The position numbers and the translations under genes were made by a program. This document shows positions 1-12,832 of a stretch of 64,000 bases of DNA, piece by piece. How positions within the stretch are numbered: position 1 is the stretch's first letter; each line of letters begins with the position of its first letter. The notes beneath the pieces were generated by a model that did no database searches, was not told the origin of the DNA, and was given only the letters and a program-made list of their open reading frames with translations. The stretch is taken from assembly GCF_030656875.1 (NCBI RefSeq), contig NZ_CP130943.1, forward strand, positions 2,046,001-2,110,000, written 5' to 3'. Source of the DNA: Prescottella sp. R16. Its GTDB lineage: Bacteria; Actinomycetota; Actinomycetes; Mycobacteriales; Mycobacteriaceae.

Positions 1-2
1 TG

Positions 3-1876
<1,874 letters not shown>

Positions 1877-1880
<4 letters not shown>

Positions 1881-2713
1881 CGTCCGACACGACGTTCGGG
1901 GCGCGGCTGGCCGCGGCGATGCGCCGGCACGGTCCGTTGTGCGTCGGCATCGACCCGCACCCCGAGCTGTTGCAGTCCTGGGGCCTCACCGACGACGTCG
2001 ACGGGCTCGAGAAGTTCGGTGAGCTGTGCGTCGAGGCGTTCGTGGGCCGGGTCGCGCTCGTCAAGCCGCAGGTCGCGTTCTTCGAGGCGTACGGGTCGGG
2101 TGGTGTCGCGGTCCTCGAACGCATCATCGAGGTGTTGCGTGAGGCCGGCACGCTGGTCGTCGCCGACGCCAAGCGCGGTGACATCGGCTCCACGATGAAC
2201 GCGTATGCCCGCGCGTGGCTCGGTGCCGGGTCGCCGCTCGCATCCGACGCGGTGACGGTGTCTCCGTATCTCGGGTTCGGGTCGTTGAATCCGGTGCTCG
2301 AGCTGGCCGAACGCAACCACGGCGGCCTGTTCGTGCTCGCCGCGACCTCCAACCCGGAGGGTGCGCAGGTGCAGCGGTCGGTGACGGCGGACGGCCGGTC
2401 CGTCGCCCAGACGATGGTCGACGAGGCCGCCGCCCGCAACGCCGGCGCCGAGGTGCTCGGCTCGGTCGGTGTGGTGGTCGGGGCCACCCTCGCCGACGCC
2501 CCGGATCTGAGCGGCCTGCACGGGCCGATCCTCATGCCGGGGGTGGGGGCGCAGGGCGGTACCGCGGACGATGTGCGCCGGCTCGCGGGCGACTGCCTCC
2601 ACGCCGTCGTGCCCAACGTCTCGCGGGAGGTGCTGCGGGCAGGACCGTCTGTTGCGGCACTGCAGGAGGCCGTCTCGCGGTCCGTGGACTCGTTCGCGTT
2701 CCTGCAGGCCTAG
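1877..2713 (+). CDS. pyrF: Orotidine 5'-phosphate decarboxylase (type 2)
   Basis: It decarboxylates OMP to UMP, the last step of de novo UMP synthesis. The 278-residue length and the [14 protein letters not shown] active-site segment (around residue 95, with the catalytic Lys-Asp pair) fit the longer type 2 family usual in actinobacteria. The N-terminal [11 protein letters not shown] and the C-terminal MPGVGAQGG phosphate-binding loop are also present. Its ATG overlaps the carB stop by 4 bases, which fixes the start. A short hairpin follows the stop, so it is probably the last gene of the pyr operon. Confidence 0.96.
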
Positions 2714-2722
2714 AGGTCGGGT

Positions 2723-2743
2723 GAGGCCGCCACACCCGGCCTC
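2723..2743 (+). terminator. Hairpin after pyrF
   Basis: Inverted repeat GAGGCCG / CGGCCTC (7-bp stem, 7-nt loop) starts 10 bases after the pyrF stop. There is no U-tract directly after it. It is terminator-like but weak. Confidence 0.4.
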
Positions 2744-2990
2744 CGTCGTTCCCGGGGGGCGTGGATGTGTGCGGCAGTACAGATTTCGGGAATTTTTTTC
2801 GGATCGGGCCGGTACCGCGTCGCAGACTGTGGTCCATGCCACGCTCCGGTGCTGCGCCGAATCGGTCACAGTCTCGATAAATGCAGTTCTACCTGCGGTG
2901 ATGTCTTCTGCAGGCCTATGGGGTCGGCCGAGGTGCGGGGTCCGGGGGTGCGGCGACGGCAGGAATCGAACGCACCTGCGAATGTGCGCA

Positions 2991-3031
2991 TAACCCACCC
3001 GAATCCGGCGTCGACGCCGGGGGGTGGGTTA
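2991..3031. repeat. 41-bp nested palindrome upstream of mihF
   Basis: Perfect 10-bp arms TAACCCACCC (2991-3000) and GGGTGGGTTA (3022-3031) enclose a perfect 16-bp palindrome CCGGCGTCGACGCCGG (3005-3020). The right arm reaches into the proposed -35 of mihF. It may be an operator, an attenuator or a terminator stem without a U-tract. Confidence 0.7.
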
Positions 3032-3058
3032 GCAATCGTCGCCCTGCGTGAGTACGGT
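3029..3058 (+). promoter_or_regulatory. Candidate mihF promoter
   Basis: TTAGCA (3029-3034) and TACGGT (3053-3058) are separated by 18 bases and would give a 5'UTR of about 80 nt. The match is by eye. The -35 overlaps the end of the nested palindrome. Confidence 0.35.
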
Positions 3059-3145
3059 CGCTATCGCCCCTGGTTATCCGGGGGATGTGACACTCCCGGG
3101 CCACCCGGGTGATGTTGGAATTGCACACGACGAGACGGAGGAACC

Positions 3146-3466
3146 GTGGCCCTTCCCCAGTTGACCGACGAGCAGCGCGCTGCTGCTCTGGAGAAGGCGG
3201 CTGCCGCCCGCAAGGCCCGGGCTGAGCTCAAGGAGCGCCTCAAGCGCGGCGGCACCGACCTCAAGCAGGTCCTGAAGGATGCCGAAGAGGACGAGATCCT
3301 CGGCAAGATGAAGGTGTCGGCTCTGCTCGAAGCCCTGCCCAAGGTCGGCAAGGTCAAGGCACAGGAGATCATGACCGAGCTGGAGATCGCTCCGACCCGT
3401 CGCCTGCGTGGCCTCGGCGATCGGCAGCGCAAGGCTCTGCTCGCTCGCTTCGACTTCGAGGCCTGA
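3146..3466 (+). CDS. mihF: Actinobacterial integration host factor
   Basis: This is a nucleoid-associated DNA-binding protein, 106 residues, specific to actinobacteria and unrelated in fold to proteobacterial IHF. The N-terminal half is a lysine/arginine/alanine-rich helix. The C-terminal half is the helix-two-turn-helix DNA-binding part containing [13 protein letters not shown] and [11 protein letters not shown]. The GTG start is set by the GACGGAGG ribosome site 6 bases upstream. It sits directly before gmk, the conserved order in mycobacteria and rhodococci. The large upstream region with a palindrome suggests independent, probably strong expression. Confidence 0.95.
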   Translation: MALPQLTDEQRAAALEKAAAARKARAELKERLKRGGTDLKQVLKDAEEDEILGKMKVSALLEALPKVGKVKAQEIMTELEIAPTRRLRGLGDRQRKALLARFDFEA

Positions 3467-3473
3467 GCAATAC

Positions 3474-5747
<2,274 letters not shown>

Positions 5748-5748
5748 C

Positions 5749-5764
5749 ACACGAATCCTCGTGT
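5749..5764 (+). terminator. Short hairpin after coaBC
   Basis: ACACGA / TCGTGT with a 4-nt loop, 2 bases after the coaBC stop. There is no U-tract, so it may be a weak terminator or chance. Confidence 0.25.
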
Positions 5765-5859
5765 CACTTCGTGGGACGCGTTCCTGGCACGGGTGTGGTG
5801 TGCGGTATTCAATAGAAGTAAGCAGAAACGTAATGGCGTAAGTGTCGAGAGGGAGATCT

Positions 5860-7071
5860 GTGAGCACGTCCGGCAAGCGGCTATTCACCAGTGAGTCCGT
5901 GACCGAGGGTCACCCGGACAAGATCTGTGATGCCATCAGTGACTCCATTCTCGATGCGATGCTCGAGGCCGATCCGCGCAGCCGGGTCGCGGTCGAGACC
6001 CTGGTGACGACCGGACAGGTGCACGTCGCGGGCGAGGTCACGACCTCCGCGTACGTCGACATCCCGAAGATCGTGCGCGACGTGGTCCTCGAGATCGGCT
6101 ACGACTCGTCGGCCAAGGGTTTCGACGGCAACTCGTGTGGCGTCAACATCGCGATCGGTGCGCAGTCGCCGGAGATCGCGCAGGGCGTCGACCACTCGCA
6201 CGAGGCGCGGGTCGGCGGGGTCACCGACGACGAACTCGATCGGCAGGGTGCCGGTGACCAGGGCCTGATGTTCGGGTACGCGTGCACCGACACGCCCGAG
6301 CTGATGCCGCTGCCGATCGCGCTCGCGCATCGGTTGTCGCGCCGGCTCACCGAGGTCCGCAAGACCGGGGTGCTGCCGTACCTGCGTCCCGACGGCAAGA
6401 CCCAGGTCACCATCGAGTACGACGGCGACCGCCCGGTCCGCCTCGACACGGTCGTCATCTCCACGCAGCACGCCGCGGACATCGACCTGGACAATCTGCT
6501 GACCCCGGATCTGCGGGAGAAGGTGCTCGGCCACGTGCTGTCCGAGCTCGACATCGACCTGGACACCTCGGATGTGCGCCTGCTGGTCAACCCGACCGGC
6601 AAGTTCGTCCTCGGTGGCCCGATGGGCGACGCGGGTCTGACGGGCCGCAAGATCATCGTCGACACGTACGGCGGCATGGCCCGTCACGGCGGCGGCGCGT
6701 TCTCGGGCAAGGATCCGTCGAAGGTGGACCGCAGCGCCGCGTACGCGATGCGTTGGGTCGCCAAGAACGCGATCGCGGCCGGACTGGCGGACCGCATCGA
6801 GGTGCAGGTCGCGTACGCGATCGGCAAGGCCGCCCCGGTCGGCCTGTTCGTCGAGGCGTTCGGCACCGAGAAGGTCGACGTCGCCACCATCCAGAACGCG
6901 ATCAGCGAGGTGTTCGATCTGCGTCCGGGTGCGATCATCCGCGACCTGGATCTGCTGCGCCCGATCTACGCGGCCACCGCCGCGTACGGCCACTTCGGCC
7001 GCACCGACGTCGATCTGCCGTGGGAGCGCACCGACCGCGCCGAGAAGCTCCGCGCGGCCGCCGGTCTGTAG
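5860..7071 (+). CDS. metK: S-adenosylmethionine synthetase
   Basis: It forms SAM from methionine and ATP. The 403-residue protein has all hallmark motifs: [11 protein letters not shown] near the N-terminus, [12 protein letters not shown], the KTQVTIEY strand, and the glycine-rich [16 protein letters not shown] phosphate loop. GTG 5860 follows GAGAGGGA by 5 bases and gives the family's usual [13 protein letters not shown] start, so a GTG 18 bases upstream is less likely. The 112-bp leader has no recognisable SAM riboswitch. The frame upstream of priA runs back through this gene but is only a shadow there. Confidence 0.97.
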   Translation: MSTSGKRLFTSESVTEGHPDKICDAISDSILDAMLEADPRSRVAVETLVTTGQVHVAGEVTTSAYVDIPKIVRDVVLEIGYDSSAKGFDGNSCGVNIAIGAQSPEIAQGVDHSHEARVGGVTDDELDRQGAGDQGLMFGYACTDTPELMPLPIALAHRLSRRLTEVRKTGVLPYLRPDGKTQVTIEYDGDRPVRLDTVVISTQHAADIDLDNLLTPDLREKVLGHVLSELDIDLDTSDVRLLVNPTGKFVLGGPMGDAGLTGRKIIVDTYGGMARHGGGAFSGKDPSKVDRSAAYAMRWVAKNAIAAGLADRIEVQVAYAIGKAAPVGLFVEAFGTEKVDVATIQNAISEVFDLRPGAIIRDLDLLRPIYAATAAYGHFGRTDVDLPWERTDRAEKLRAAAGL

Positions 7072-7133
7072 CCCCGGCCCCGAGAGTCGGCCCCCTGACC
7101 GGCACCGAGAAGGCAGCGGCAGCACAGGCGCCC

Positions 7134-9116
7134 GTGGCGCGCGTGCTGCCGCTGCTTCCGGTTGCGCATCTCGACCGCGAGTTCGACTACCTGATCCCCG
7201 CGGACCTCGACGAGCAGGCCCGGCCCGGGGTACGGGTGCGGGTGCGGTTCTCGGGACGCCTCGTCGACGGTTTCCTGCTCGAGCGTCGGGACTCCAGCGA
7301 GCATCGCGGACGGTTGGCGTGGCTCGACCGGATCGTGTCCGCCGAACAGGTCCTCACCCCGGAGGTGCGCCGCCTGGTCGACGCCGTCGCCGACCGGTAT
7401 GCCGGCACCCGCGCGGACGTGCTCCGGTTGGCGATCCCGCCGCGGCACGCCAAGGTCGAGGCCGAGACGCCCGATCCGGTTCCGCCGCCCGAACGTCCGA
7501 CGGTGGACGCGGACGCGTGGGCGTCGTACGTGCACGGCGGCAACTTCGTCGACGCCCTCGCCGCCGGCCGCAGCCCGCGGGCCGTCTGGCAGGCCCTGCC
7601 CGGCGAGGACTGGTGTCTGCGCCTGGCCGAACTCGCCGGGGTGGTGGCGTCGTCCGGCCGCGGTGTCGTGCTGGTCGTCCCCGATCAGCGTGACCTCGAC
7701 CGGCTCGTCGCGGCATGCGAAAACCTGCTCGGCGCACAGCATGTCGTGGGACTCGCCGCCGGGCTGGGGCCGTCCGCACGGTACCGGCGCTGGCTCGCGG
7801 CGCTGCGCGGCACCGCCCGCGTCGTCGTCGGCACCCGGGCCTCGGTGTTCGCGCCGACCCCCGACCTCGGCCTGATCGTCGTGTGGGACGACGGCGACTC
7901 GAGCCTGTCCGAGCCGCGGTCCCCGTATCCGCACGCGCGGGAGGTGGCACTGCTGCGGGCGCACACTGCCGGATGCGCCGTCGTCGTCGCCGGGCACGCC
8001 CGGACCGCGGAAGCACAGGCACTCGTCGAATCCGGGTGGGCGCACGATCTCGTCGCCGCCCGGGACACCGTCCGCGCCCGATCCCCGAAGATCACCGCGC
8101 TCGCCGACAGCGATCAGGCCCTCGCCCGCGATCCCGGGGCTCGGGCCGCCCGGCTGCCGGCGATCGCGTTCGCCGCGGCCCGGCAGGCCCTTGCCGCGGG
8201 ATCGGGTGTGCTGGTGCAGGTTCCGCGCCGCGGCTACGTACCGTCGCTCGCGTGCGCCAAGTGTCGAGCCCCCGCCCGTTGCCGGCGCTGCAACGGCCCC
8301 CTCGCACTGCCCGCAGCCGCCGGACCCGACGGGGCCGGCTCCCCGACGTGCAAGTGGTGCGGCGTCGCCGACACGGGCCACCGCTGCCACGCGTGTGGCG
8401 CCCGCGCCCTGCGGGCCGTCGTCGTCGGGGCCGGCCGCACCGCCGAGGAGCTGGGACGTGCCTTCGCCGGCGTCGCCGTCCACACGTCCGGCGGATCCGA
8501 CGTCAAGGCCGAGATCGAGGCGGGCCCGAAACTGGTCGTCGCGACCGTCGGCGCCGAACCGGTGATGCCCGGCGGCTACGGCGCCGCGTTGCTGCTCGAC
8601 GGTTGGGCGCTGCTCGGCCGCGCCGACCTGCGTGCTGCCGAGGAGACGCTGCGCCGGTGGATGACGGCGTCGACGCTGGTCCGTTCCCACCGCGACGGCG
8701 GCCAGGTCGTGGTCGTCGCCGATTCCGGGATCCCCACCGTGCAGGCGCTGGTGCGCTGGGACCCGGTGTGGCATGCCCGCGCCCAGCTCGCCGAACGCGC
8801 CGAGGTCGGCTTCCCGCCGGCCGTGCACCTGGCCGCCGTCGACGGCACCGCGGTGTCCGTCACCGATCTGCTGGACGCGACCGTCCTGCCCGACGGCGCC
8901 GAACTGCTCGGCCCGGTACCGCTGCCGCCGGGGGAGCGGCTGCCGTTCGCGAGCGACGAACCCGAACCCGACGACGTCCAGCGGATGCTCGTCCGGGTGC
9001 CGCGCGGCGCCGGCCGCGCGCTGGCCCGGGCGCTCGCCGATGCGCAGGCCGTGCGCAGTGCGAAACGCACGCCGGGGCCGGTGCGGGTGCAGGTCGATCC
9101 GTTGCGGATCGGCTAG
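7134..9116 (+). CDS. priA: PriA-type replication restart protein lacking helicase motifs
   Basis: This is the primosomal protein N' homologue, thought to bind stalled forks. The N-terminal 3'-DNA-binding domain begins PLLPVAHLDREFDYLIP. The zinc-binding cysteines are present in the middle (CAKCRAPARCRRC, CKWCG, CHACG, around residues 375-425), and the C-terminal domain follows. The helicase motifs are degenerate: where GxTGSGKT should stand the sequence reads ASSGRGVVLVVPD, and the DEEH box is replaced by VVWDDGD. That degeneration is known for actinobacterial PriA, so it probably acts as a scaffold and not as a motor. GTG 7134 is the first canonical start. A CTG at 7095 would add 13 residues that look family-like, so the start is uncertain. 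Confidence 0.88.
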   Translation: MARVLPLLPVAHLDREFDYLIPADLDEQARPGVRVRVRFSGRLVDGFLLERRDSSEHRGRLAWLDRIVSAEQVLTPEVRRLVDAVADRYAGTRADVLRLAIPPRHAKVEAETPDPVPPPERPTVDADAWASYVHGGNFVDALAAGRSPRAVWQALPGEDWCLRLAELAGVVASSGRGVVLVVPDQRDLDRLVAACENLLGAQHVVGLAAGLGPSARYRRWLAALRGTARVVVGTRASVFAPTPDLGLIVVWDDGDSSLSEPRSPYPHAREVALLRAHTAGCAVVVAGHARTAEAQALVESGWAHDLVAARDTVRARSPKITALADSDQALARDPGARAARLPAIAFAAARQALAAGSGVLVQVPRRGYVPSLACAKCRAPARCRRCNGPLALPAAAGPDGAGSPTCKWCGVADTGHRCHACGARALRAVVVGAGRTAEELGRAFAGVAVHTSGGSDVKAEIEAGPKLVVATVGAEPVMPGGYGAALLLDGWALLGRADLRAAEETLRRWMTASTLVRSHRDGGQVVVVADSGIPTVQALVRWDPVWHARAQLAERAEVGFPPAVHLAAVDGTAVSVTDLLDATVLPDGAELLGPVPLPPGERLPFASDEPEPDDVQRMLVRVPRGAGRALARALADAQAVRSAKRTPGPVRVQVDPLRIG

Positions 9117-9160
9117 CCGTGCGGCCCGGGGACCTCGCCGACGGTCCCCGGTGCAGCAAC

Positions 9161-9188
9161 GGCCCCCGCGATCCGTGTCACGGGGGCC
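9161..9188. terminator. Bidirectional hairpin between priA and the AtuA-like gene
   Basis: GGCCCCCG / CGGGGGCC form an 8-bp stem around a 12-nt loop between two convergent genes. It has no U-tract and is probably a shared terminator. Confidence 0.55.
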
Positions 9189-9195
9189 GGCGCTG

Positions 9196-10971
9196 CTAGG
9201 CCCGGAGGATTCCGGGTTCGCCGTCGAGGAGGGTTCGGGGGATGTCGATGTGGCGGGCCCGGACGAACTCGCCCAGCCCCTTCGCCTGGGTGTCGAGCAG
9301 GATGTTCGTCGCGGTGCCTCGGTCGAGCCAGCCGACGACGGTCACCCCGACTGCCCGCAGGTTCGGCAGGTGCCACAGCCGCAGGGGGGTGTCGGCGGGA
9401 GCTCGGAGCAGGTCGGTGACGTGCTCCGGAGTCCACCAGCTGCACAGGAATTCGTGGGCCGCGTCCGTGCGTGCCCAGATCCCGAGGGTGGCATTGCCGC
9501 CCTTGTCGCCGGATCGGCTGCCGGCGATGCGGCCGAGCGGGGCGGAGATCATGTCGCCGCCGGCCTGTTCGGGTGAACGGGGCGGAACCGCCAGGGGCAC
9601 GTCGCGGACGGTCTCGGCACGCGCCCGTTCGACCTCTCGTGTCGTGCCGCGGATGGTCACACGTTCACGGACCCGGTCGGCGGGGATCAGCGTGGGCCAG
9701 AACAGCTGGCGTTGCCGTGCTCGGGCAGGGGGAGAGGTCAGTGCCATACCGGGATAGCCGCCGAGGAGTAGTTCGACGACGACCCGGGAGAACCGGTTGA
9801 CCAGGGCCTTGTCCTGGTCGGCGACGGCGACTCGTAGCAGTGCTGTCGCCTCGTCGAGTGAGCGCGGGTCCTCGGCTCCGCCGCCGATGACGTTGACCTC
9901 GACGTCGGCGAAGGTCTCTCGGCCTCGGGGGAACTCGGCCCACAACTGGTTCAGCGCGTAATCGACCTTGCGGTCCCGGTCCAGGCCGGTGACGAGCATC
10001 GTCATTTCCGTGCTCCACCCGTAGTCGGCCACTGCACCGGCCTTGAGTACGGACGGGATCTGCTCGCCGAAGGCACCCGAGACGCGGACCCGGTCGGTCC
10101 CGACCTGTTCGACGACGAGTTCGTCGAGACGGGCGATGACGTCGGGGTTCGCGTATCGGGGGCCGTCGATCTCGTAGAGCAGCTGGGCGGTCACCGTGTC
10201 GACGGTGACCATTCCCGCGGTGCCCTCGTGTTTGGTGATCACGACGGAGCCGTCCGGTTCGATCTCGGCGATCGGGAACCCGGGATGGTGGGGGTGACGG
10301 TTCTCCGTGAAGAACGCGAAGTTGCCGCCGGTGGCCTGGGCACTGCACTCGATGATGTGGCCGGCGACCACGGCGCCGGCGAGTCGGTCGAGATCGTGTG
10401 GCGTCCAGCCGTAATGTGCCGCCGCGGCCGCCACGATCGGGGAGGCGTCGCTGACGCGGCCGGTGACGACGATGTCGGCGCCGTCGCGCAGCGCCTCGAC
10501 GATGCCCCAGCATCCGAGGTAGGCGTTGACGACTGTCGGAGTGAGCCCGGTGGTGGCGAACGGAGCACCGGAGTCGAGATGGGCTGCGAGCCAGCCCTGC
10601 TCCTGCCAGACGGCGAAGCGGTCGGTGATGTCGTCCCCGTCGACGACCGCGATCGTCAGGTCGAGGCCTTGGCGGTCGGCGACGGCCCGGAGTGCGTCCG
10701 CGCAGCCGTGGGGGTTCACTCCACCGGCGTTGGCGATGACGGTGATGCCGCGATCGTGACAGGTCGACAGGACGTCGCTCATCTGCTCGACGAACGATGC
10801 CGGGTATCCGGCCTCGGGGTCGCGGCCACGTTGCTTGGCCAGGATGCTCATGGTCAGTTCGGCCAGCCAGTCGCCGGTGAGGTAGTCGATCGGACCACCT
10901 TCGACCATTTCCTTCGGTCCGGTCCGGCGGTCTCCGAGGAAGCCGCTGCAGTTGGCGATGCGCAGTGTCAT
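9196..10971 (-). CDS. AtuA-family protein (DUF1446 plus ferredoxin-fold C-terminal domain)
   Basis: The 591-residue protein matches the acyclic terpene utilisation AtuA family. The N-terminal region (about 1-450) opens IANCSGFLGDRRTGPKEM and carries ANAGGVNPHGCADAL. The AtuA-like ferredoxin-fold domain occupies about 477-591 (IAGSRSGDKGGNATLGIWAR). The reaction of AtuA is not established; in Pseudomonas it belongs to citronellol/geraniol degradation, near branched glutaryl-CoA chemistry. Here it is the fourth gene of an operon with HMG-CoA reductase and a permease, 27 bases after the permease, with an AAGGAG ribosome site. Acting on an HMG-CoA-like intermediate is an inference from context. 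Confidence 0.85.
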   Translation of the reverse strand: MTLRIANCSGFLGDRRTGPKEMVEGGPIDYLTGDWLAELTMSILAKQRGRDPEAGYPASFVEQMSDVLSTCHDRGITVIANAGGVNPHGCADALRAVADRQGLDLTIAVVDGDDITDRFAVWQEQGWLAAHLDSGAPFATTGLTPTVVNAYLGCWGIVEALRDGADIVVTGRVSDASPIVAAAAAHYGWTPHDLDRLAGAVVAGHIIECSAQATGGNFAFFTENRHPHHPGFPIAEIEPDGSVVITKHEGTAGMVTVDTVTAQLLYEIDGPRYANPDVIARLDELVVEQVGTDRVRVSGAFGEQIPSVLKAGAVADYGWSTEMTMLVTGLDRDRKVDYALNQLWAEFPRGRETFADVEVNVIGGGAEDPRSLDEATALLRVAVADQDKALVNRFSRVVVELLLGGYPGMALTSPPARARQRQLFWPTLIPADRVRERVTIRGTTREVERARAETVRDVPLAVPPRSPEQAGGDMISAPLGRIAGSRSGDKGGNATLGIWARTDAAHEFLCSWWTPEHVTDLLRAPADTPLRLWHLPNLRAVGVTVVGWLDRGTATNILLDTQAKGLGEFVRARHIDIPRTLLDGEPGILRA

Positions 10972-10998
10972 GATGCTCCTTGCACTTCAGGGCGCGGG

Positions 10999-12378
10999 TT
11001 AGAGGGCCAGGATGGCCGGGACGGTCAGGATGGCGACGTAGTAGCCCATGAACTGGACGCCGGCATGGATCTTGAGAAAGCGAGTGAGCAGGCCACCGAC
11101 GAGGGCTACGGTGACCGTGACGAGCACCCCGAGTAGACCGCCTTCCCAGACGGCCACCATCAGGATCAGGCTCACGAACGCGGCGATCACGGTCTCCTGG
11201 CCGACCTTGCGCATGATGAAACTCGCGGCGGCCGCCGCGTACCGCATGGCCAGCGGGTAGACGACGATTCCTGCGAGTAGTACGCCGAGCAGACCGAAGA
11301 CCAGGAATTCCCACGAACTGAGGTAGGTGTGGAGGTTGTTCACGGTCCCGCTCTCGGCGTCCACCGTGAACCGGGGTGGGGCGTTGTAGAGCGGCGCGGC
11401 CGGGCCGGCGGACATGGGGCTCAACGGGAGACCGAACGCCACCAACGGGATCAGGGTCTCCCCGAGGTAGGTCGATTCCGTGGTGCCGTTCTTCACCGCG
11501 ATCGTGGAGGTGAGGCGATGATAGGCGTTCTTGGGGAACCGTTTGACCGCCTCGCCCATGAGCACGGTCATGGCGATGGGGCTGAACACGAACGTGCTCG
11601 CCGAGACCGCCGACGCGGCACCGGTCCACGCCACCTGCCGTTTGTCGAGCACCCGGAACGGGTTGGGCAGGTATCGGTGCGAACGATCGTTCGGCCGGGA
11701 GAGGTGGTAGGTCTCCTTGCCGTCCCGGCGGGAGCTTTCGCGGCCTGCCGGGGTGAGGATGTTGAACAGGTCGACCACGAGCGGTCCCACCGCGATGCCC
11801 AGGAAGTAGACGATCGTCAGTTTCGTGTCGTGCGTCTTCGTGAACGCCTGCAGTCCGAGGATCAGCAGCACGAACGGCACCAGTGCGACCACTCCACCGA
11901 GCCGGGCGGGTGAGAAATAAGCGATCACGACGGTGGCGACCAGGAAGATCCACGGTGCGGCCGTCGAGATGGCGTGGGCCAGGGGACTGAGCAGGCCGGC
12001 AACGGCAACGGACACCGGAACCGCGATCAACGCGGCGATGAATCCGCCGCTGATCGCCTTGCGCAGTGCGATGTGGGGTACACCGAGTCGACGGAGCCGG
12101 TCGGCTTCCTCGAGCAGCGGGATCGCCATCGTGTCACCGGGAATCCCGAGGAGCATGGTCGGCACGGCGTGGGTCATGTGCTTGGAGACCACTGCGGCGA
12201 TGAAGAAGGCGTACACGCCCACCGGAGGCACACCGAGCAGAACCACCAGCAGGGTCAGCGGCGTGATGGTTGCGGTCTCGTCGGTACCGGACACGAGCCC
12301 CAGCAGGCCGAACACGATCGCGCCGATGACGCCCCACAACAGCCCCTGGGGAAGGTCCTGGAGGAACTGTTCAAGCAT
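10999..12378 (-). CDS. TctA-like membrane permease (tripartite tricarboxylate transporter large subunit family)
   Basis: A 459-residue integral membrane protein with about ten hydrophobic segments. The repeated core motifs resemble TctA: LVSGTDETATITPLTLLVVL, PTMLLGIPGDTMAIPLLEE and GLPLSPMSAGPAAPLYNAPP. TctA proteins are the large membrane subunits of solute-binding-protein-dependent carboxylate importers. ATG 12378 has AGGAG just upstream and lies inside the end of the preceding small gene (8-base overlap), indicating coupling. No TctC binding protein is nearby. Mevalonate or a related hydroxy-acid is a reasonable substrate given the neighbouring reductase, but this is inference. Confidence 0.8.
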   Translation of the reverse strand: MLEQFLQDLPQGLLWGVIGAIVFGLLGLVSGTDETATITPLTLLVVLLGVPPVGVYAFFIAAVVSKHMTHAVPTMLLGIPGDTMAIPLLEEADRLRRLGVPHIALRKAISGGFIAALIAVPVSVAVAGLLSPLAHAISTAAPWIFLVATVVIAYFSPARLGGVVALVPFVLLILGLQAFTKTHDTKLTIVYFLGIAVGPLVVDLFNILTPAGRESSRRDGKETYHLSRPNDRSHRYLPNPFRVLDKRQVAWTGAASAVSASTFVFSPIAMTVLMGEAVKRFPKNAYHRLTSTIAVKNGTTESTYLGETLIPLVAFGLPLSPMSAGPAAPLYNAPPRFTVDAESGTVNNLHTYLSSWEFLVFGLLGVLLAGIVVYPLAMRYAAAAASFIMRKVGQETVIAAFVSLILMVAVWEGGLLGVLVTVTVALVGGLLTRFLKIHAGVQFMGYYVAILTVPAILAL

Positions 12379-12832
12379 CGGGGGACTCCTTCCTCGGCGA
12401 TGTCGGTCGGGTGTACTCGGCGGCCTCGGCTCGTGCGAAGGCGTCGTACAGGTCCAGTTCGCGCATCTCGTCCTGTACTTCGGTGGGCAGGTCCGCCACG
12501 CGGCCCAGCCCGCCCTCGTCCTCGGCGATCTCACGCAGGGTTTCGTCGAAGGCGCTCGACTGCCCGGCCGCCTCGGTGGTCACCACTCGTTGCGGTGGGA
12601 ACAGTCGAGCGCAGATCACCGCGCAGACGATGACGGTGAACAGGCCGACGAGCAGCGAATAGGTGTCCGCCCGACTCCGGTCGTCCATGTTCGACTCCAG
12701 CAGCCATCGGGCGACGAGGAACACCACGAGGGTGGTGGGGCAGCTGATCAGCAGCGCCAGCACGAGGTTCCGCAGGGCGACCGTCTCGCCCCACACCTCC
12801 GACAGTTGCAGCGATTTGTCAGCTCTGGCCAC
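12371..12832 (-). CDS. Small two-segment membrane protein, unrecognised
   Basis: The 153-residue protein has two hydrophobic helices, at about residues 20-43 (NLVLALLISCPTTLVVFLVA) and 57-77 (LLVGLFTVIVCAVICARLF), then an acidic soluble tail. I do not recognise the family. GTG 12832 overlaps the HMG-CoA reductase stop by 14 bases, and its own stop overlaps the permease ATG. It is therefore embedded between reductase and permease and coupled to both. Its position suggests an accessory subunit of the permease, in the place where a TctB would sit, but it has only two membrane segments where TctB usually has four. Confidence 0.7.
   Translation of the reverse strand: MARADKSLQLSEVWGETVALRNLVLALLISCPTTLVVFLVARWLLESNMDDRSRADTYSLLVGLFTVIVCAVICARLFPPQRVVTTEAAGQSSAFDETLREIAEDEGGLGRVADLPTEVQDEMRELDLYDAFARAEAAEYTRPTSPRKESPDA

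Larger units (their letters stand above)
2714..3145. other. 432-bp intergenic region between pyrF and mihF
   Basis: No convincing gene lies here. It holds a hairpin just after pyrF, a T-rich tract near 2791-2798, a 41-bp nested palindrome at 2991-3031 and a plausible promoter for mihF. An open frame of 115 codons on the plus strand lacks an RBS and any recognisable family and is probably spurious. Confidence 0.6.

Noticed and set aside
2950..2985. tRNA-like T-arm on the minus strand
   Set aside because: A TTCGATT loop is present in reverse, but the stem does not pair and no acceptor, D-arm or A-box could be found.
2765..3112. 115-codon open frame between pyrF and mihF
   Set aside because: No RBS, no family resemblance, and it runs through the nested palindrome and the proposed promoter.
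5748..5859. SAM riboswitch before metK
   Set aside because: Only a 6-bp hairpin is visible; none of the known SAM riboswitch cores can be recognised.
9665..11953. 762-codon minus-strand open frame
   Set aside because: Arg/Pro-rich shadow frame crossing two clear genes (the AtuA-like protein and the permease).
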